This document shows, in pieces, positions 34,211 through 43,392 of a stretch of DNA of 64,000 nt (position 1 is its first letter; every line of letters begins with the position of its first letter). The DNA comes from Neptunomonas concharum (GTDB lineage Bacteria; Pseudomonadota; Gammaproteobacteria; Pseudomonadales; Balneatricaceae), in NCBI RefSeq assembly GCF_008630635.1, contig NZ_CP043869.1, positions 1,116,001 through 1,180,000 on the forward strand, in the 5' to 3' direction. Under the pieces are notes generated by a model, which saw only the letters and a program-made list of their open reading frames with translations, made no database searches and was not told the DNA's origin. The position numbers and the translations under genes were made by a program.

Positions 34211-34330
34211 TATAGAGATTTCCATATTGGTTTGAACCAAAAGAGCCCGTGTGTGAACAGCGGCAAAGTATGGAAACAGAAGATGAAAGAATGGTGACAG
34301 ATTTGTGATAACTATCTTGCGTGTTAGTGT

Positions 34331-34654
34331 TCACTCTGCCAATCGGTGGGGTTGTAGCTCTATGTGGGTGATGCGATGGCCAAGCATAATAATCTTGCCG
34401 GTGTAGCGATCCTCTCCCGTGGATGAGAATTCAAAAATGTAGCGTCTCCACAAGCGCACTTGCCCTGAATCGTCCCGCTTTAACCAGAGTGCGCGCAGGC
34501 TGACACTCTCATCTAAAAGCTGTAAAGATACTTCTTTGCAGGTTTTTCTGGCGGCTTTTAGGGCAATCTCTTTAACTTTCTGTGCCGCCCACCAGTACCA
34601 AAGGCAGCCGCAGATAAGCGTAAAGAGCAGGAGATCTGATAATTCAATATACAT
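34331..34654 (-). CDS. DUF3301 domain protein
   Basis: The 107-residue protein has one N-terminal membrane segment (about residues 6-23) followed by a cytoplasmic domain with WAAQKVKEIALKAARKTCKEVSLQLLDESVSLR and WRRYIFEFSSTGEDRYTGKI. These match the DUF3301 family found across gammaproteobacteria, whose function is unknown. It lies alone between the PhoX-like gene and selO. Confidence 0.8.
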   Translation of the reverse strand: MYIELSDLLLFTLICGCLWYWWAAQKVKEIALKAARKTCKEVSLQLLDESVSLRALWLKRDDSGQVRLWRRYIFEFSSTGEDRYTGKIIMLGHRITHIELQPHRLAE

Positions 34655-34809
34655 GGCGATTAGTTTTCATAATGAAAGCTGAGTTTGCGGTAAAGTTGAC
34701 TGAAAATAAAGGATTATCCTGCGTATAAATAGCGCAGAGATCCATAGATGAAAATACCTGATTAAAATGCTAAGGTATAGCTTCTCAATACCAAAGCTGA
34801 AGAGTATTT

Positions 34810-36279
34810 ATGTTGGGCACCTTACAATCGCTTATTCTTGAAAACGGTTATTTAGACTTTCCTGAGCATTTTTATCAGCGAAATACGCCAACGAGCCTTA
34901 AAGGTGCGCATCTGATCAGTTTTAATCCTGAGGTGGCAAGGCTATTGGACCTTAATCCCTGTAAGGTTAATCCGGATGAGCTGGCCTATTATTTTGGAGG
35001 TGGCGGTTTATTACCAACCAGCCAACCGTTGGCGATGAAGTATGCTGGCCATCAGTTCGGATCTTATAATCCCGACCTTGGGGATGGGCGAGGTTTGCTG
35101 TTAGGCGAAGTGGTGAACCAACAAGGAGAGCGTTGGGATCTACATTTGAAAGGGGCCGGGAAGACTGCCTTTTCCCGTTTTGGAGACGGCAAGGCTGTAT
35201 TGCGCTCCAGTATTCGAGAGTACTTGGTTAGTGAAGCGATGCATGGGCTTAATATTCCAACGACAAGGGCACTCTGCTTAATTGGCAGTCATGAATATAC
35301 CTTACGTGAGGGGATGGAGCCTTGTGCTATGGTATTGCGTGTTAGCCAGAGTCATATCCGCTTTGGTCACTTTGAGCACTTCTATTACAGCAGAAAGCAT
35401 GATGATCTAAAGCGCTTGGCAGAATACTGTTTGGAGCGATACTTTCCCGATCTCATTCAAGAGAGTGATCCATATTTAGCGATGTTTCGTGAAATACGCG
35501 ATCGGTCAATCAATATGGTCGCTAAATGGCAAGCTTACGGCTTTGTTCATGGTGTGATGAACACAGATAATATGTCCATTCTTGGGGAAACCTTTGACTA
35601 TGGTCCCTACACCTTTATGGATAACTATCGAGCTGATTTTGTCAGTAGCCATACCGATCATCAGGGGCGTTATGCTTTTCAGCGCCAGCCGGATATCGTG
35701 CTTTGGAACCTATCCTGTTTAGCGCAAGCATTACTGCCTTTGACCGGCAAAGAAAAGCTGATTGGATTACTGGATGAATATAAGTCACTTTATCTGACAG
35801 CGTACTATCAACTTATGCGCAAACGGCTAGGTTTACAGGTAAAAAGAGAGGGGGATGATGCATTAGTTGACCAGCTAATCACGTTGGCCTCTGCTCAGCG
35901 AATTGATTTGAATCGTTTTTTGCGGGATCTCTGCAGCTTCGAGCCTTCCCAGCAACCTAGTCTGGATCGATGCTTGTCCCACTTTGGCCAAGCCGCGCCA
36001 GCGCAGGACTGGATGTTCACTTATGGTAATCGTTTAGCAAAAGAGGCTGCTAGTCCCCCGATTCGCCAACAGCAGATGCGGGCCGTCAACCCATGTTATC
36101 TTTTACGTAATTATATGGCCGAAGAGGCAATTAAAGCCGCGAATCAAGGTGATTACCAAGGGGTAAATGAACTTTTAGCCGTTGTCAGAAAGCCGTTTGA
36201 AGAGAAAGCTGAGTTTGCTCATTATGCTGAAGCGCCACCTGAGTGGGCGTCAGGTATTAGCCTCAGCTGCTCATCGTAA
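34810..36279 (+). CDS. selO: Protein adenylyltransferase SelO (YdiU)
   Basis: SelO is a pseudokinase-fold enzyme that attaches AMP to Ser, Thr or Tyr of target proteins, linked to redox control. The 489-residue product shows FGSYNPDLGDGRGLLLGEV, KGAGKTAFSRFGDGKAVLRSSIREYL and VHGVMNTDNMSILGETFDYGP, which hold the inverted nucleotide-binding residues. It ends with SCSS, the cysteine that replaces selenocysteine of the animal enzyme. Length fits the family. It is a single gene. Confidence 0.95.
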   Translation: MLGTLQSLILENGYLDFPEHFYQRNTPTSLKGAHLISFNPEVARLLDLNPCKVNPDELAYYFGGGGLLPTSQPLAMKYAGHQFGSYNPDLGDGRGLLLGEVVNQQGERWDLHLKGAGKTAFSRFGDGKAVLRSSIREYLVSEAMHGLNIPTTRALCLIGSHEYTLREGMEPCAMVLRVSQSHIRFGHFEHFYYSRKHDDLKRLAEYCLERYFPDLIQESDPYLAMFREIRDRSINMVAKWQAYGFVHGVMNTDNMSILGETFDYGPYTFMDNYRADFVSSHTDHQGRYAFQRQPDIVLWNLSCLAQALLPLTGKEKLIGLLDEYKSLYLTAYYQLMRKRLGLQVKREGDDALVDQLITLASAQRIDLNRFLRDLCSFEPSQQPSLDRCLSHFGQAAPAQDWMFTYGNRLAKEAASPPIRQQQMRAVNPCYLLRNYMAEEAIKAANQGDYQGVNELLAVVRKPFEEKAEFAHYAEAPPEWASGISLSCSS

Positions 36280-36290
36280 ATTAGCCTCTG

Positions 36291-36737
36291 TTAACGGCAA
36301 GTAACGCTGGTTGGGTACGTTTTAGGTGGCGCTTTAAAGGTAAAGCTGGATCGGGGTGGGGTGATACGAACCCGTTCTTTGTATAGCGCCTTATCTCGAG
36401 CGTCGTAAGCGGTACAATCGAGATACTGAGTGTGCGTCACATCATCAATATAAAAATTGATAAAGTTTAAGTTTCTGCGGGTCACCTTTGGTGCCTTGTA
36501 ACTGGTTAACGCCTTAGATTGCGCTTGGAAATGAGCTTCCTTTGCTTTCTGATGGCTCTCTTGACGTGCCTGATCGCTAACGGACTTTCGCTCGTTTACC
36601 GAGTAGCGCAGGATGCAGCGTTCGCGCTCTGCTTTGTTTGTAATGGCTTTGCAAATGGTTGGCGTGATGCCCTGCGCAATAGCTGGGGTCATGTTGAGCG
36701 TCACTACTAGCCCAATCCATAGTGGTAGCTGTTTCAT
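36291..36737 (-). CDS. Small secreted protein of unknown function
   Basis: The 148-residue protein has a signal peptide (about residues 1-21, ending AIA-Q). Its mature part is basic and Lys/Arg/Gln-rich with four Cys, at ICKAI, ERCIL, LDCTAY and the C-terminal TCR, which could form two disulfides. I do not recognise it. It converges on selO with an 11-base gap. Confidence 0.6.
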   Translation of the reverse strand: MKQLPLWIGLVVTLNMTPAIAQGITPTICKAITNKAERERCILRYSVNERKSVSDQARQESHQKAKEAHFQAQSKALTSYKAPKVTRRNLNFINFYIDDVTHTQYLDCTAYDARDKALYKERVRITPPRSSFTFKAPPKTYPTSVTCR

Positions 36738-36820
36738 CAGAAATCCTGAATTATCCTAAATGCAGGAAAATAATAGCAAAAGCTTGATGGTGAATCACCT
36801 TTGCCGCTTGCTAGGCATGA

Positions 36821-36844
36821 AGGGCTGAGTTATTACCCAGCCCT
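36821..36844 (-). terminator. Hairpin downstream of dctM
   Basis: AGGGCTG (36821-36827) and CAGCCCT (36838-36844) form a seven-base stem just after the dctM stop. The minus-strand T tract is poor, so this is a moderate candidate. Confidence 0.5.
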
Positions 36845-36859
36845 ATGCTTTGTTTCTAC

Positions 36860-38167
36860 CTAGTTCTGACTCATTGACATCGGTAGGTAGGTCACAATTT
36901 CTGGGAAAACGTATATCAATATGACAGCTAGCAGAATCAATAAGAAAAAAGGTAGCGCTGCTCGTGCGACGTATAAAATATTTTTTCCAGTTAGCGCCTG
37001 AATAACAAAAAGGTTAAAGCCAACAGGTGGTGTTATCTGGGACATTTCGACCACTAACACAATGTAGATGCCGAACCAGAGCAAATCGATACCTGCTTGC
37101 TGTACCATGGGTAGTACGACGGCTACGGTGAGTACTACGACAGATATACCATCCAGAAAGCAGCCAAGCGCGACGAAGAGTATGGTGAGATAGATCAGCA
37201 AAATACCCGGTGACAAAGACATCTCTCCAATCCACTCCGCCAGTGCTCGTGGGATGCCAAGAAAGCCCATCGCCAGGGTCAGGAAGTGAGCACCTGCCAG
37301 AATCAGGCCGATCATACAGGAGCTCTTGACCGCTCCCATTAAACTGGCGCCAAAGCTTTCTGAATCGAGAGACCCTGTGATACCTGCTAAGAACAGTGCA
37401 CCAACGACGCCTAAAGCGGCTGCTTCGGTGGGGGTCGTTAAACCACCATAGATAGAGCCTAAAACAAAGCCAATCAAGCACATAATAGGCAGAAGTAATC
37501 TCAATGCTTTCAGCTTTGTCGCAAAAGAGACATGTGCTTTGTCGTGTCTTGGCAACTCTTTCTTATTAAGCAGCGCCCATATAGCTGTATATCCCATGAA
37601 CAGCATCACCAGCAACAAGCCAGGTAATGCACCTGCGATAAATAGCCGGCCTATAGAAACCTCGGCGGCTACTCCGTAGACGATCAGAATGATAGAGGGT
37701 GGAATAAGCAGGCCAAGGGTGCCTGATCCTGCCAAGGTACCTACAGCCATTCGGTCACTGTAGCCTTGTGCTTTTAACTCCGGTAGTGTCATTCTGCCTA
37801 TGGTTGCGGCGGTTGCGGCTGAAGAGCCTGACACCGCTGCAAAGATACCACAGCTGAGTACGTTAACATGGAGCAACTTACCTGGTAGGCCACTTAACCA
37901 AGGAGATAATCCTTTAAACAGGTCTTCGGATAGACGTGTGCGAAACAGGATTTCGCCCATCCAAATAAACAGGGGTAAGGCTGTCAAAGACCACGAGGTA
38001 CTAGCCCCCCACGTGGATGTGGCAAATAACAAGCCGATCTGATCATTCCCAGACAGGTAGAGGCCTAAAACACCTACACCAAACAGTGCTAGGGATACCC
38101 AAACGCCGAGTGCCAGCATCATTAGCATGAAAATAGCTAGCGATATTCCAATAATAGCCGTGTCCAT
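36860..38167 (-). CDS. dctM: TRAP transporter large permease DctM
   Basis: This 435-residue protein with about twelve helices is the sodium-driven permease of a tripartite ATP-independent periplasmic transporter. It includes the family segments FGVGVLGLYLSG, SGSSAATAATIGRMTLPELKAQGY and GGLTTPTEAAALGVVGAL. It overlaps dctQ by one base. With DctP and DctQ upstream, and DctB/DctD next to them, the likely substrate is a C4-dicarboxylate or another organic acid. Confidence 0.93.
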   Translation of the reverse strand: MDTAIIGISLAIFMLMMLALGVWVSLALFGVGVLGLYLSGNDQIGLLFATSTWGASTSWSLTALPLFIWMGEILFRTRLSEDLFKGLSPWLSGLPGKLLHVNVLSCGIFAAVSGSSAATAATIGRMTLPELKAQGYSDRMAVGTLAGSGTLGLLIPPSIILIVYGVAAEVSIGRLFIAGALPGLLLVMLFMGYTAIWALLNKKELPRHDKAHVSFATKLKALRLLLPIMCLIGFVLGSIYGGLTTPTEAAALGVVGALFLAGITGSLDSESFGASLMGAVKSSCMIGLILAGAHFLTLAMGFLGIPRALAEWIGEMSLSPGILLIYLTILFVALGCFLDGISVVVLTVAVVLPMVQQAGIDLLWFGIYIVLVVEMSQITPPVGFNLFVIQALTGKNILYVARAALPFFLLILLAVILIYVFPEIVTYLPMSMSQN

Positions 38168-38685
38168 TAGACCTCCTCCAAATGTAGTTCGTTTTCGTGG
38201 GCTTTATAGGAGGGAGATTGACGTCTAAGCATGGCGATAACGTCATCAAGAATAGCAATATTCAATACAATCACCCCGAGTGCTACGGGTACCTGCGGCA
38301 TCCAAATAGGGACGGATACATAGCCTGAAGACACTTCTTCAAAAACATAGGACTCCCACACCATGTGCACCGAATAAAAAGACATAAAGCTGACCAGTAA
38401 CAGTGCAAAGAGGAGCACGCAGAGTTCTTGAAAATAGCGAAAGCGTGGTCTCCAATTCTGGATAACCAGCGTTACTCGGATATGCCCACCTTCACGAAAG
38501 GTGTAAGCCAGACCAAAAAAGGTTGCCGCCGCTAGCGCATAACCTGAAAAATCTTCAGCCGAAGGCACGATAAAACCAAATAACCGGCCGACAATTTGAG
38601 AGGTGATAATCAGGGTAATCAGCGCGATACATAAGCCTGATAAATATCCGGATGCCAGATAGAGTGTGTTGAGTAGAGAACGCAT
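38167..38685 (-). CDS. dctQ: TRAP transporter small permease DctQ
   Basis: The 172-residue protein has four hydrophobic helices and the DctQ-type FRFYQELCVLLFALLLVSFMSFYSV-like middle region preceded by REGGHIRVTLV. It partners DctM in the membrane. A GC-rich hairpin separates it from dctP, which usually leaves the binding protein at a higher level than the permeases. Confidence 0.9.
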   Translation of the reverse strand: MRSLLNTLYLASGYLSGLCIALITLIITSQIVGRLFGFIVPSAEDFSGYALAAATFFGLAYTFREGGHIRVTLVIQNWRPRFRYFQELCVLLFALLLVSFMSFYSVHMVWESYVFEEVSSGYVSVPIWMPQVPVALGVIVLNIAILDDVIAMLRRQSPSYKAHENELHLEEV

Positions 38686-38706
38686 GGTAATCCCTCTTGT
38701 CTGATA

Positions 38707-38729
38707 GACCCTGCCGCTTCAGCAGGGTC
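38707..38729 (-). other. Intercistronic hairpin between dctP and dctQ
   Basis: GACCCTGC (38707-38714) and GCAGGGTC (38722-38729) form an eight-base GC-rich stem with a seven-base loop. No T run follows, so it more likely protects the dctP mRNA or attenuates transcription than stops it fully. Confidence 0.6.
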
Positions 38730-38744
38730 AGTTAACATTAAAGA

Positions 38745-39725
38745 TTACTGGTTAAAGTTAGATAGAATCGTTTCAACTTCGGGTGCTTCTGCCTTCCATT
38801 CCTCAATCATGATGGCCCCAATTTTCTTAAGATCAGTCATGAGCTCATCAGAAGGCTGAGATACGATGATTCCATGCTTGGCGAGTGTCTTAGTATCTTC
38901 TTCTGCTTTCACGCGAACGCCTGCCCAGCCTTTAGCTTCGGCTTTAGCAGCGGCATCCAGAATCACTTGTTGAGTCTGCTTATCCAAACGCTTGAAGGCA
39001 CGCTTGTTTACGACCACGATATTTTTAGGAATCCACGCACGGACATCGGTGTAGTTGCTAAGGTAATCCCACGCTTGGCCATTCACCCCGGTGGATGGAG
39101 AGGTGATCATTGCATCAATAATACCTGTACTGAAGGCCTGTGGGATTTCAGGTACCTGCACGGTTGTGGGTGTGGTATTCATAAGGTCGGCTAAGCGGGA
39201 TGTGGAGGGACTATAAGCGCGCATTTTCAGACCTTTTAGATCCGACAATGTATTGACCGGGAGGATGGTATACAAGCTCTGCGCAGGCCAAGGGACAGTG
39301 TAAAGCAGCATCATACCTTCTTTATTCAACTGTTTTTCAACTTCTGGTTTAGCGGCCTGCCATAGTTTTTCTGCGCTCTCGAAAGTGGTTGCCAAGAAAG
39401 GGATGTTGTCGTGTTTAAAGACGGGATGGGTGTTTCCCATAATGCCGATAAAGACTTCACCTAGTTGTACTTGTCCTGTCCTGACCGCACGAGGAATCTC
39501 TGGGTGCTTGATCAATGACGCGCCTGAATGAACCACGATATTCAGTTCTGAGGCAGTATTATTTTTGATCTCTTCCGCGAATTCATGAGCAATTTGAGTT
39601 GGCAAATTGGCATCGCCATAAGGGGTTGGCATATGCCATTGTGTTTCTGCTGCCACATGAGAAGCTGAACCCAAGGTGATCAGGGACGCAAGCAGGATAG
39701 CTGTTTTTTTGGTTGTGAATCTCAT
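38745..39725 (-). CDS. dctP: TRAP transporter substrate-binding protein DctP
   Basis: This 326-residue periplasmic binding protein has a signal peptide ending near SHVAA-ET and the TRAP motifs LKGLKMRAYSPSTSRLADLM and PQAFSTGIIDAMITSPSTG. ATG 39725 is used because GGAG is about eight bases upstream on the minus strand; the frame continues upstream to 39791, into the sigma-54 promoter, and cannot be coding there. It is the first gene of dctPQM, and its transcription should depend on sigma-54 and DctD. Confidence 0.92.
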   Translation of the reverse strand: MRFTTKKTAILLASLITLGSASHVAAETQWHMPTPYGDANLPTQIAHEFAEEIKNNTASELNIVVHSGASLIKHPEIPRAVRTGQVQLGEVFIGIMGNTHPVFKHDNIPFLATTFESAEKLWQAAKPEVEKQLNKEGMMLLYTVPWPAQSLYTILPVNTLSDLKGLKMRAYSPSTSRLADLMNTTPTTVQVPEIPQAFSTGIIDAMITSPSTGVNGQAWDYLSNYTDVRAWIPKNIVVVNKRAFKRLDKQTQQVILDAAAKAEAKGWAGVRVKAEEDTKTLAKHGIIVSQPSDELMTDLKKIGAIMIEEWKAEAPEVETILSNFNQ

Positions 39726-39787
39726 TATTATTCTCCAAATATTGGTTTTACAACAATACCGATGGCATATTGCTAACCTAATCTGGA

Positions 39788-39802
39788 GCAACCACTGTGC
39801 CA
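39788..39802 (-). promoter_or_regulatory. Sigma-54 promoter of dctPQM
   Basis: The minus strand reads TGGCAC-AGTGG-TTGC, a perfect -24/-12 match. Transcription would start near 39776, about 50 bases before dctP. Confidence 0.9.
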
Positions 39803-39864
39803 GAATAATAAGTTCAATAAAATCAGTTAATTAAATAAAATCTAAGAAAATTTGTTTGATTTTT

Positions 39865-39915
39865 GAGTTAATTTTAACTCGCCTTTTTTGAATAGTTGAG
39901 TCAATTTTGACTCAA
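39865..39915. promoter_or_regulatory. Twin palindromes, candidate DctD enhancer sites
   Basis: GAGTTAATTTTAACTC (39865-39880) and TTGAGTCAATTTTGACTCAA (39896-39915) are perfect palindromes. Their centres are 33 bases apart, close to three helical turns, and lie about 97 and 130 bases upstream of the inferred dctP start site. Confidence 0.8.
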
Positions 39916-39918
39916 TTG

Positions 39919-41268
39919 TTATTGATAATCACTGCGCTCAAGCCCATGTTTTTTCATTCTTAGATAGAGCTTTTTACGGGGGATGCCCAAAGCTTGTGCT
40001 GTCAGCTCAGCTTGCCCCTTATTTTCTGTCAGAGCGGCGATAATTAAATCCCGCTCGTATTGATCGACTCTTTCATCAAGGCTGCCTTCATGGGATATTT
40101 GAGGCGTCTCTATTGGATGATTTAAAGGCAGGCCCAAGGCCCAGCGTTCTGCAGCGTTTCTCAGTTCACGGACATTACCAGGCCAAGATTGTTGGCTAAG
40201 CTGTCGAAGTAATTGTTCCGGCACGGGCTTGTTCTCACGGCCAAAGCGTTGATTGGCTTGGTCGGTAAAGTGGCTAAACAAGACAGGAATATCCTCTTTT
40301 CGATCATCAAGGCTGGGGATATCAAGACTTGCAACATTTAAGCGGTAAAAAAGGTCTTCACGAAAGAGTCCCTGATCGGCCGCTTCGCGAAGGTTCGCTT
40401 TGGAAGCCGCTATGACACGAATATCGACATTGATATCTAGGTTCCCACCTAAGCGCTGTAATGTGCGTTCCTGTAATACACGTAGCAATCGAACTTGAAG
40501 AGAAGCGGGCATGCTTTCTATTTCATCGAGGAATAAGGTTCCGCCGTTTGCATATTCAATTTTTCCGATACGCTTTTTATGGGCACCAGTAAAAGCCCCC
40601 GCTTCGTGCCCAAAAAGCTCGCTTTCAATAATGGATTCTGTCACTGCACCGCAATTCAGCGCGACAAAAGGCCTTTTAGCCCGGGGGCTAAAATCATGGA
40701 GGCACTTGGCAACAACCTCTTTACCGGTGCCTGTTGCACCATTAATAATGAGGTCCACATCGACATGGGCCAGTTGTAGAACAGACTCTCGTAGGCGAAT
40801 CATGGCGGCCGTCTGGCCAACTAAACGCTGATCTATCTCATGTTGCCCTTGAATCGCCTGTTTTAGCTGGCGATTCTCCAGAACAAGCTGGCGTTTGCTC
40901 CAGGCTCTTTGAACGGTGTTGATATGGTGTTGTGGATCCTCCGTCTTTTCGAGAAAGTCGTAAGCCCCCATGCGTATAGCTTGAATCGCGATAGCGATAT
41001 CGGAGTGGCCGCTAAACATGATGACGGGGATTTCAGGGTCAATCTCAAGTATTTTTTCCAGAACCTCTAATCCTGCCATTAACTCCATTCTGACATCACA
41101 GATGACAACGCCCATCCAGCTCATAGAGCATCTGGTGATTGCTTCAAGAGGGTGTTCGAAGGCCATGGCTTCAAAACCGTCGAGTTCGAGTGTTTGAACC
41201 ATGGCTTCACGGACGATCTCCTCATCATCTATGATAATAACCTCGCCAGTGTTCATCACTGCACTCAT
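39919..41268 (-). CDS. dctD: DctD-type sigma-54 response regulator
   Basis: The 449-residue protein has a receiver domain (Asp58 as phosphorylation site in VICDVRM, with Asp14/Asp15 and Lys108), an AAA+ domain with Walker A GATGTGKE (177-184) and GAFTGA (224-229), and a C-terminal Fis-type helix-turn-helix. It would activate the dctPQM promoter when phosphorylated by DctB. Its start overlaps the dctB stop by ATGA. Twin palindromes that should be its sites lie directly beyond its 3' end. Confidence 0.92.
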   Translation of the reverse strand: MSAVMNTGEVIIIDDEEIVREAMVQTLELDGFEAMAFEHPLEAITRCSMSWMGVVICDVRMELMAGLEVLEKILEIDPEIPVIMFSGHSDIAIAIQAIRMGAYDFLEKTEDPQHHINTVQRAWSKRQLVLENRQLKQAIQGQHEIDQRLVGQTAAMIRLRESVLQLAHVDVDLIINGATGTGKEVVAKCLHDFSPRAKRPFVALNCGAVTESIIESELFGHEAGAFTGAHKKRIGKIEYANGGTLFLDEIESMPASLQVRLLRVLQERTLQRLGGNLDINVDIRVIAASKANLREAADQGLFREDLFYRLNVASLDIPSLDDRKEDIPVLFSHFTDQANQRFGRENKPVPEQLLRQLSQQSWPGNVRELRNAAERWALGLPLNHPIETPQISHEGSLDERVDQYERDLIIAALTENKGQAELTAQALGIPRKKLYLRMKKHGLERSDYQ

Positions 41269-43211
41269 GATTTACTTCTCCGATATTTAGGTAGTTGGAT
41301 ACAAAACGAAGCGCCTTTGCTGGGTTCGTCTACGACGCTGAGTTTGCCCCCGAAGTTGTTGATGATATTAAACGAGATCGATAAGCCAAGCCCCAAGCTT
41401 TGCCCTCGTCGCTTTGTGGTAAAGAACGGTTCAAAAATATTCTCACGTAGCTCGGGGCTAACGCCGGGGCCATTATCCGTTACAAACAGGGCTATGCGGT
41501 TATCGTGCAGGTGCCGACACTCAATACAGATCTGTTTACTCTCTTGCTCAGCAATGGCATCTAATGCGTTGGTGATTAAATTGAGCACAACCTGTTCCAA
41601 TTGTACCGGATCAGCATAAACACGGTTTGTTATCTCATGGAACAAGACCTGTATGTCCGTTAGTTTTCTAACCTCATCACCCACCAGCATCAGTAATACA
41701 TTATCTATCACCTGTTGGAGATCAACCGGAACCCAGTTTGTTTGTTGTTTTCTAGCCAACGACTTTAAACGAGTAATAATCATGGTCGCTCGTTTTGTGA
41801 GGTTAGATATTTGGTTGAGGTTTTTTTCGGTGTCCTCTAAGCGACCTGCATGTAACAGACGTAAGCCGTTATGGGAGTAGTGGCCAATAGCCGAAAGTGG
41901 TTGGTTTATTTCATGAGCGATGCCCGCAGAAAGCTGGCCTAGGGCGGCCAGTTTTCCCGCTTGAACCAGCTCTTCCTGAAGAGTAGAGAGTTGATCTCTA
42001 AAACGAACCAGAGAGCGTGCCATTGCTCCGATTTCATCACCCCCTTTAACTTGCACTCTTTCTTCCAGATTGCCATTGGCGATAGCGCGCATACTTGCAT
42101 CAAGACTGGTAATTCTCGCTACCATATTGCGGCCTACGTATAGCCAAACCACTAAAATTGAGAACAGTAAGCTCGCACTGACCATCAGTAACATCCAAAT
42201 ACGTCCTTTTCTGATGGTATCTTGTGCGTTAAGCACAGACATTTGCGCCGCAGTTTGAGTGTCATTAGACCGCTTGGTAATCAATTGATTGAGTTTGCCG
42301 AGTTTCTCGTGAACTTGTACCAACAGTTGCTGGCCCGTTTGTAAAATTAATCGCTCTTGGCTGCGAAGAGAAAAGATATTGCCTTTGTCGTGTGTCAGAG
42401 AGACGATGTTGGCGATAGCCTGTTTTAGCCGCCTAGTGTCATATAAAGGATTCACGCGGTGCACATCCTGATTGACCCTTTGTATAATCTCCTCTGCATG
42501 GAGTTGGGTGGCAATAAGAGAGTTTAAATCGGGTAGGTGCCCGGCACGATCTACTAAATTAGCCAGTAAATTAACATCAGCCTCGATACGATAGAGGCGC
42601 TGTAGGTCCGCATTGATCTCAGTGGCGGACTCTCTGCCAAAATAATTAAGTACCGCCCAAGCATCGGAGTAATCCTGATTTATACGACGAAATAGATTGA
42701 GCTGGGCGCGTTCAGTAACGTTTTTTATCTCAGACAAGAAGCGGGAGCCTGCCCATCTGAGTCGTTTGTTCTCTTGTGTTTTTTCTTGGAATAAGTCAAG
42801 TTTCTGGCGTACGTTACTATCCAGTTGACTCAGGGTTTGCTGGAGATTATCGATCTGAACAAGAATTGATGTTTGGCTTTCATTATTGGGAGTCACTGAC
42901 GCAAGACGGGGTATAAGTTCGATCATGTGTTCAATATTGGTATTCAACTTTTGCAAAAGTTGTTGGCGACTTTGCTCATCCTCAGTAGCCAGCAAAGTAG
43001 GTGCCATGAGAGTGATTTTTGTGCCACCTTCCTTTAAATCTGAAATCAAGCTTAAGGTTTGAATATTACCTTCTACTACGTTATTGAGTTCATCGCCTAA
43101 GCGATTGTAGGATATCCAGCTAACTATCGTTGCTACGAGAGTCAGTGCACTCAGTACGCCAAACGCAAAGAAAAAACGCCCGCGAATCCCTAGGTTATAA
43201 ATATTGTTCAT
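41265..43211 (-). CDS. dctB: DctB-type sensor histidine kinase
   Basis: The 648-residue kinase has membrane helices at about 12-32 and 338-359, a wholly helical periplasmic region between them, a HAMP domain (about 360-412), a phosphorylated His433 in SAGIAHEINQPLSAIG, and an ATPase domain with NLITNALDAI, DNGPGV and GLGLSIS. The kinase core is DctB-like. The sensor region looks like a helical bundle (TorS-like) rather than the PDC fold of rhizobial DctB, so the signal may be sensed through a partner. It is paired with DctD. Confidence 0.88.
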   Translation of the reverse strand: MNNIYNLGIRGRFFFAFGVLSALTLVATIVSWISYNRLGDELNNVVEGNIQTLSLISDLKEGGTKITLMAPTLLATEDEQSRQQLLQKLNTNIEHMIELIPRLASVTPNNESQTSILVQIDNLQQTLSQLDSNVRQKLDLFQEKTQENKRLRWAGSRFLSEIKNVTERAQLNLFRRINQDYSDAWAVLNYFGRESATEINADLQRLYRIEADVNLLANLVDRAGHLPDLNSLIATQLHAEEIIQRVNQDVHRVNPLYDTRRLKQAIANIVSLTHDKGNIFSLRSQERLILQTGQQLLVQVHEKLGKLNQLITKRSNDTQTAAQMSVLNAQDTIRKGRIWMLLMVSASLLFSILVVWLYVGRNMVARITSLDASMRAIANGNLEERVQVKGGDEIGAMARSLVRFRDQLSTLQEELVQAGKLAALGQLSAGIAHEINQPLSAIGHYSHNGLRLLHAGRLEDTEKNLNQISNLTKRATMIITRLKSLARKQQTNWVPVDLQQVIDNVLLMLVGDEVRKLTDIQVLFHEITNRVYADPVQLEQVVLNLITNALDAIAEQESKQICIECRHLHDNRIALFVTDNGPGVSPELRENIFEPFFTTKRRGQSLGLGLSISFNIINNFGGKLSVVDEPSKGASFCIQLPKYRRSKS

Positions 43212-43392
43212 GGTTGAAGGCTCTGAAACTCTGTAGATGGATAATAGCTATTTCGGTCTGTAATGAAAATTTCCCATACTCAAGTGTATGCGCTTAACTT
43301 GAATTCTGAGTAGGATACGCTCAGAGTAGCATTTAATACCTTAGGGTGGTCACATTGCTACCAATAACACAACAATAGGGTACAGCCGCTTT

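Noticed and set aside
43275-43325. Inverted repeats CATAC/GTATG and TCTGAG/CTCAGA in the dctB upstream region
   Set aside because: Arms are only five to six bases long and do not match the DctD-type palindromes, so they may be chance.
43344-43358. Possible sigma-54 promoter before the orphan DctP-like gene (GG-N10-GC with TTGC)
   Set aside because: Only the -12 half matches well; the -24 half is GGGTGG rather than TGGCAC. Too weak to list as a promoter.
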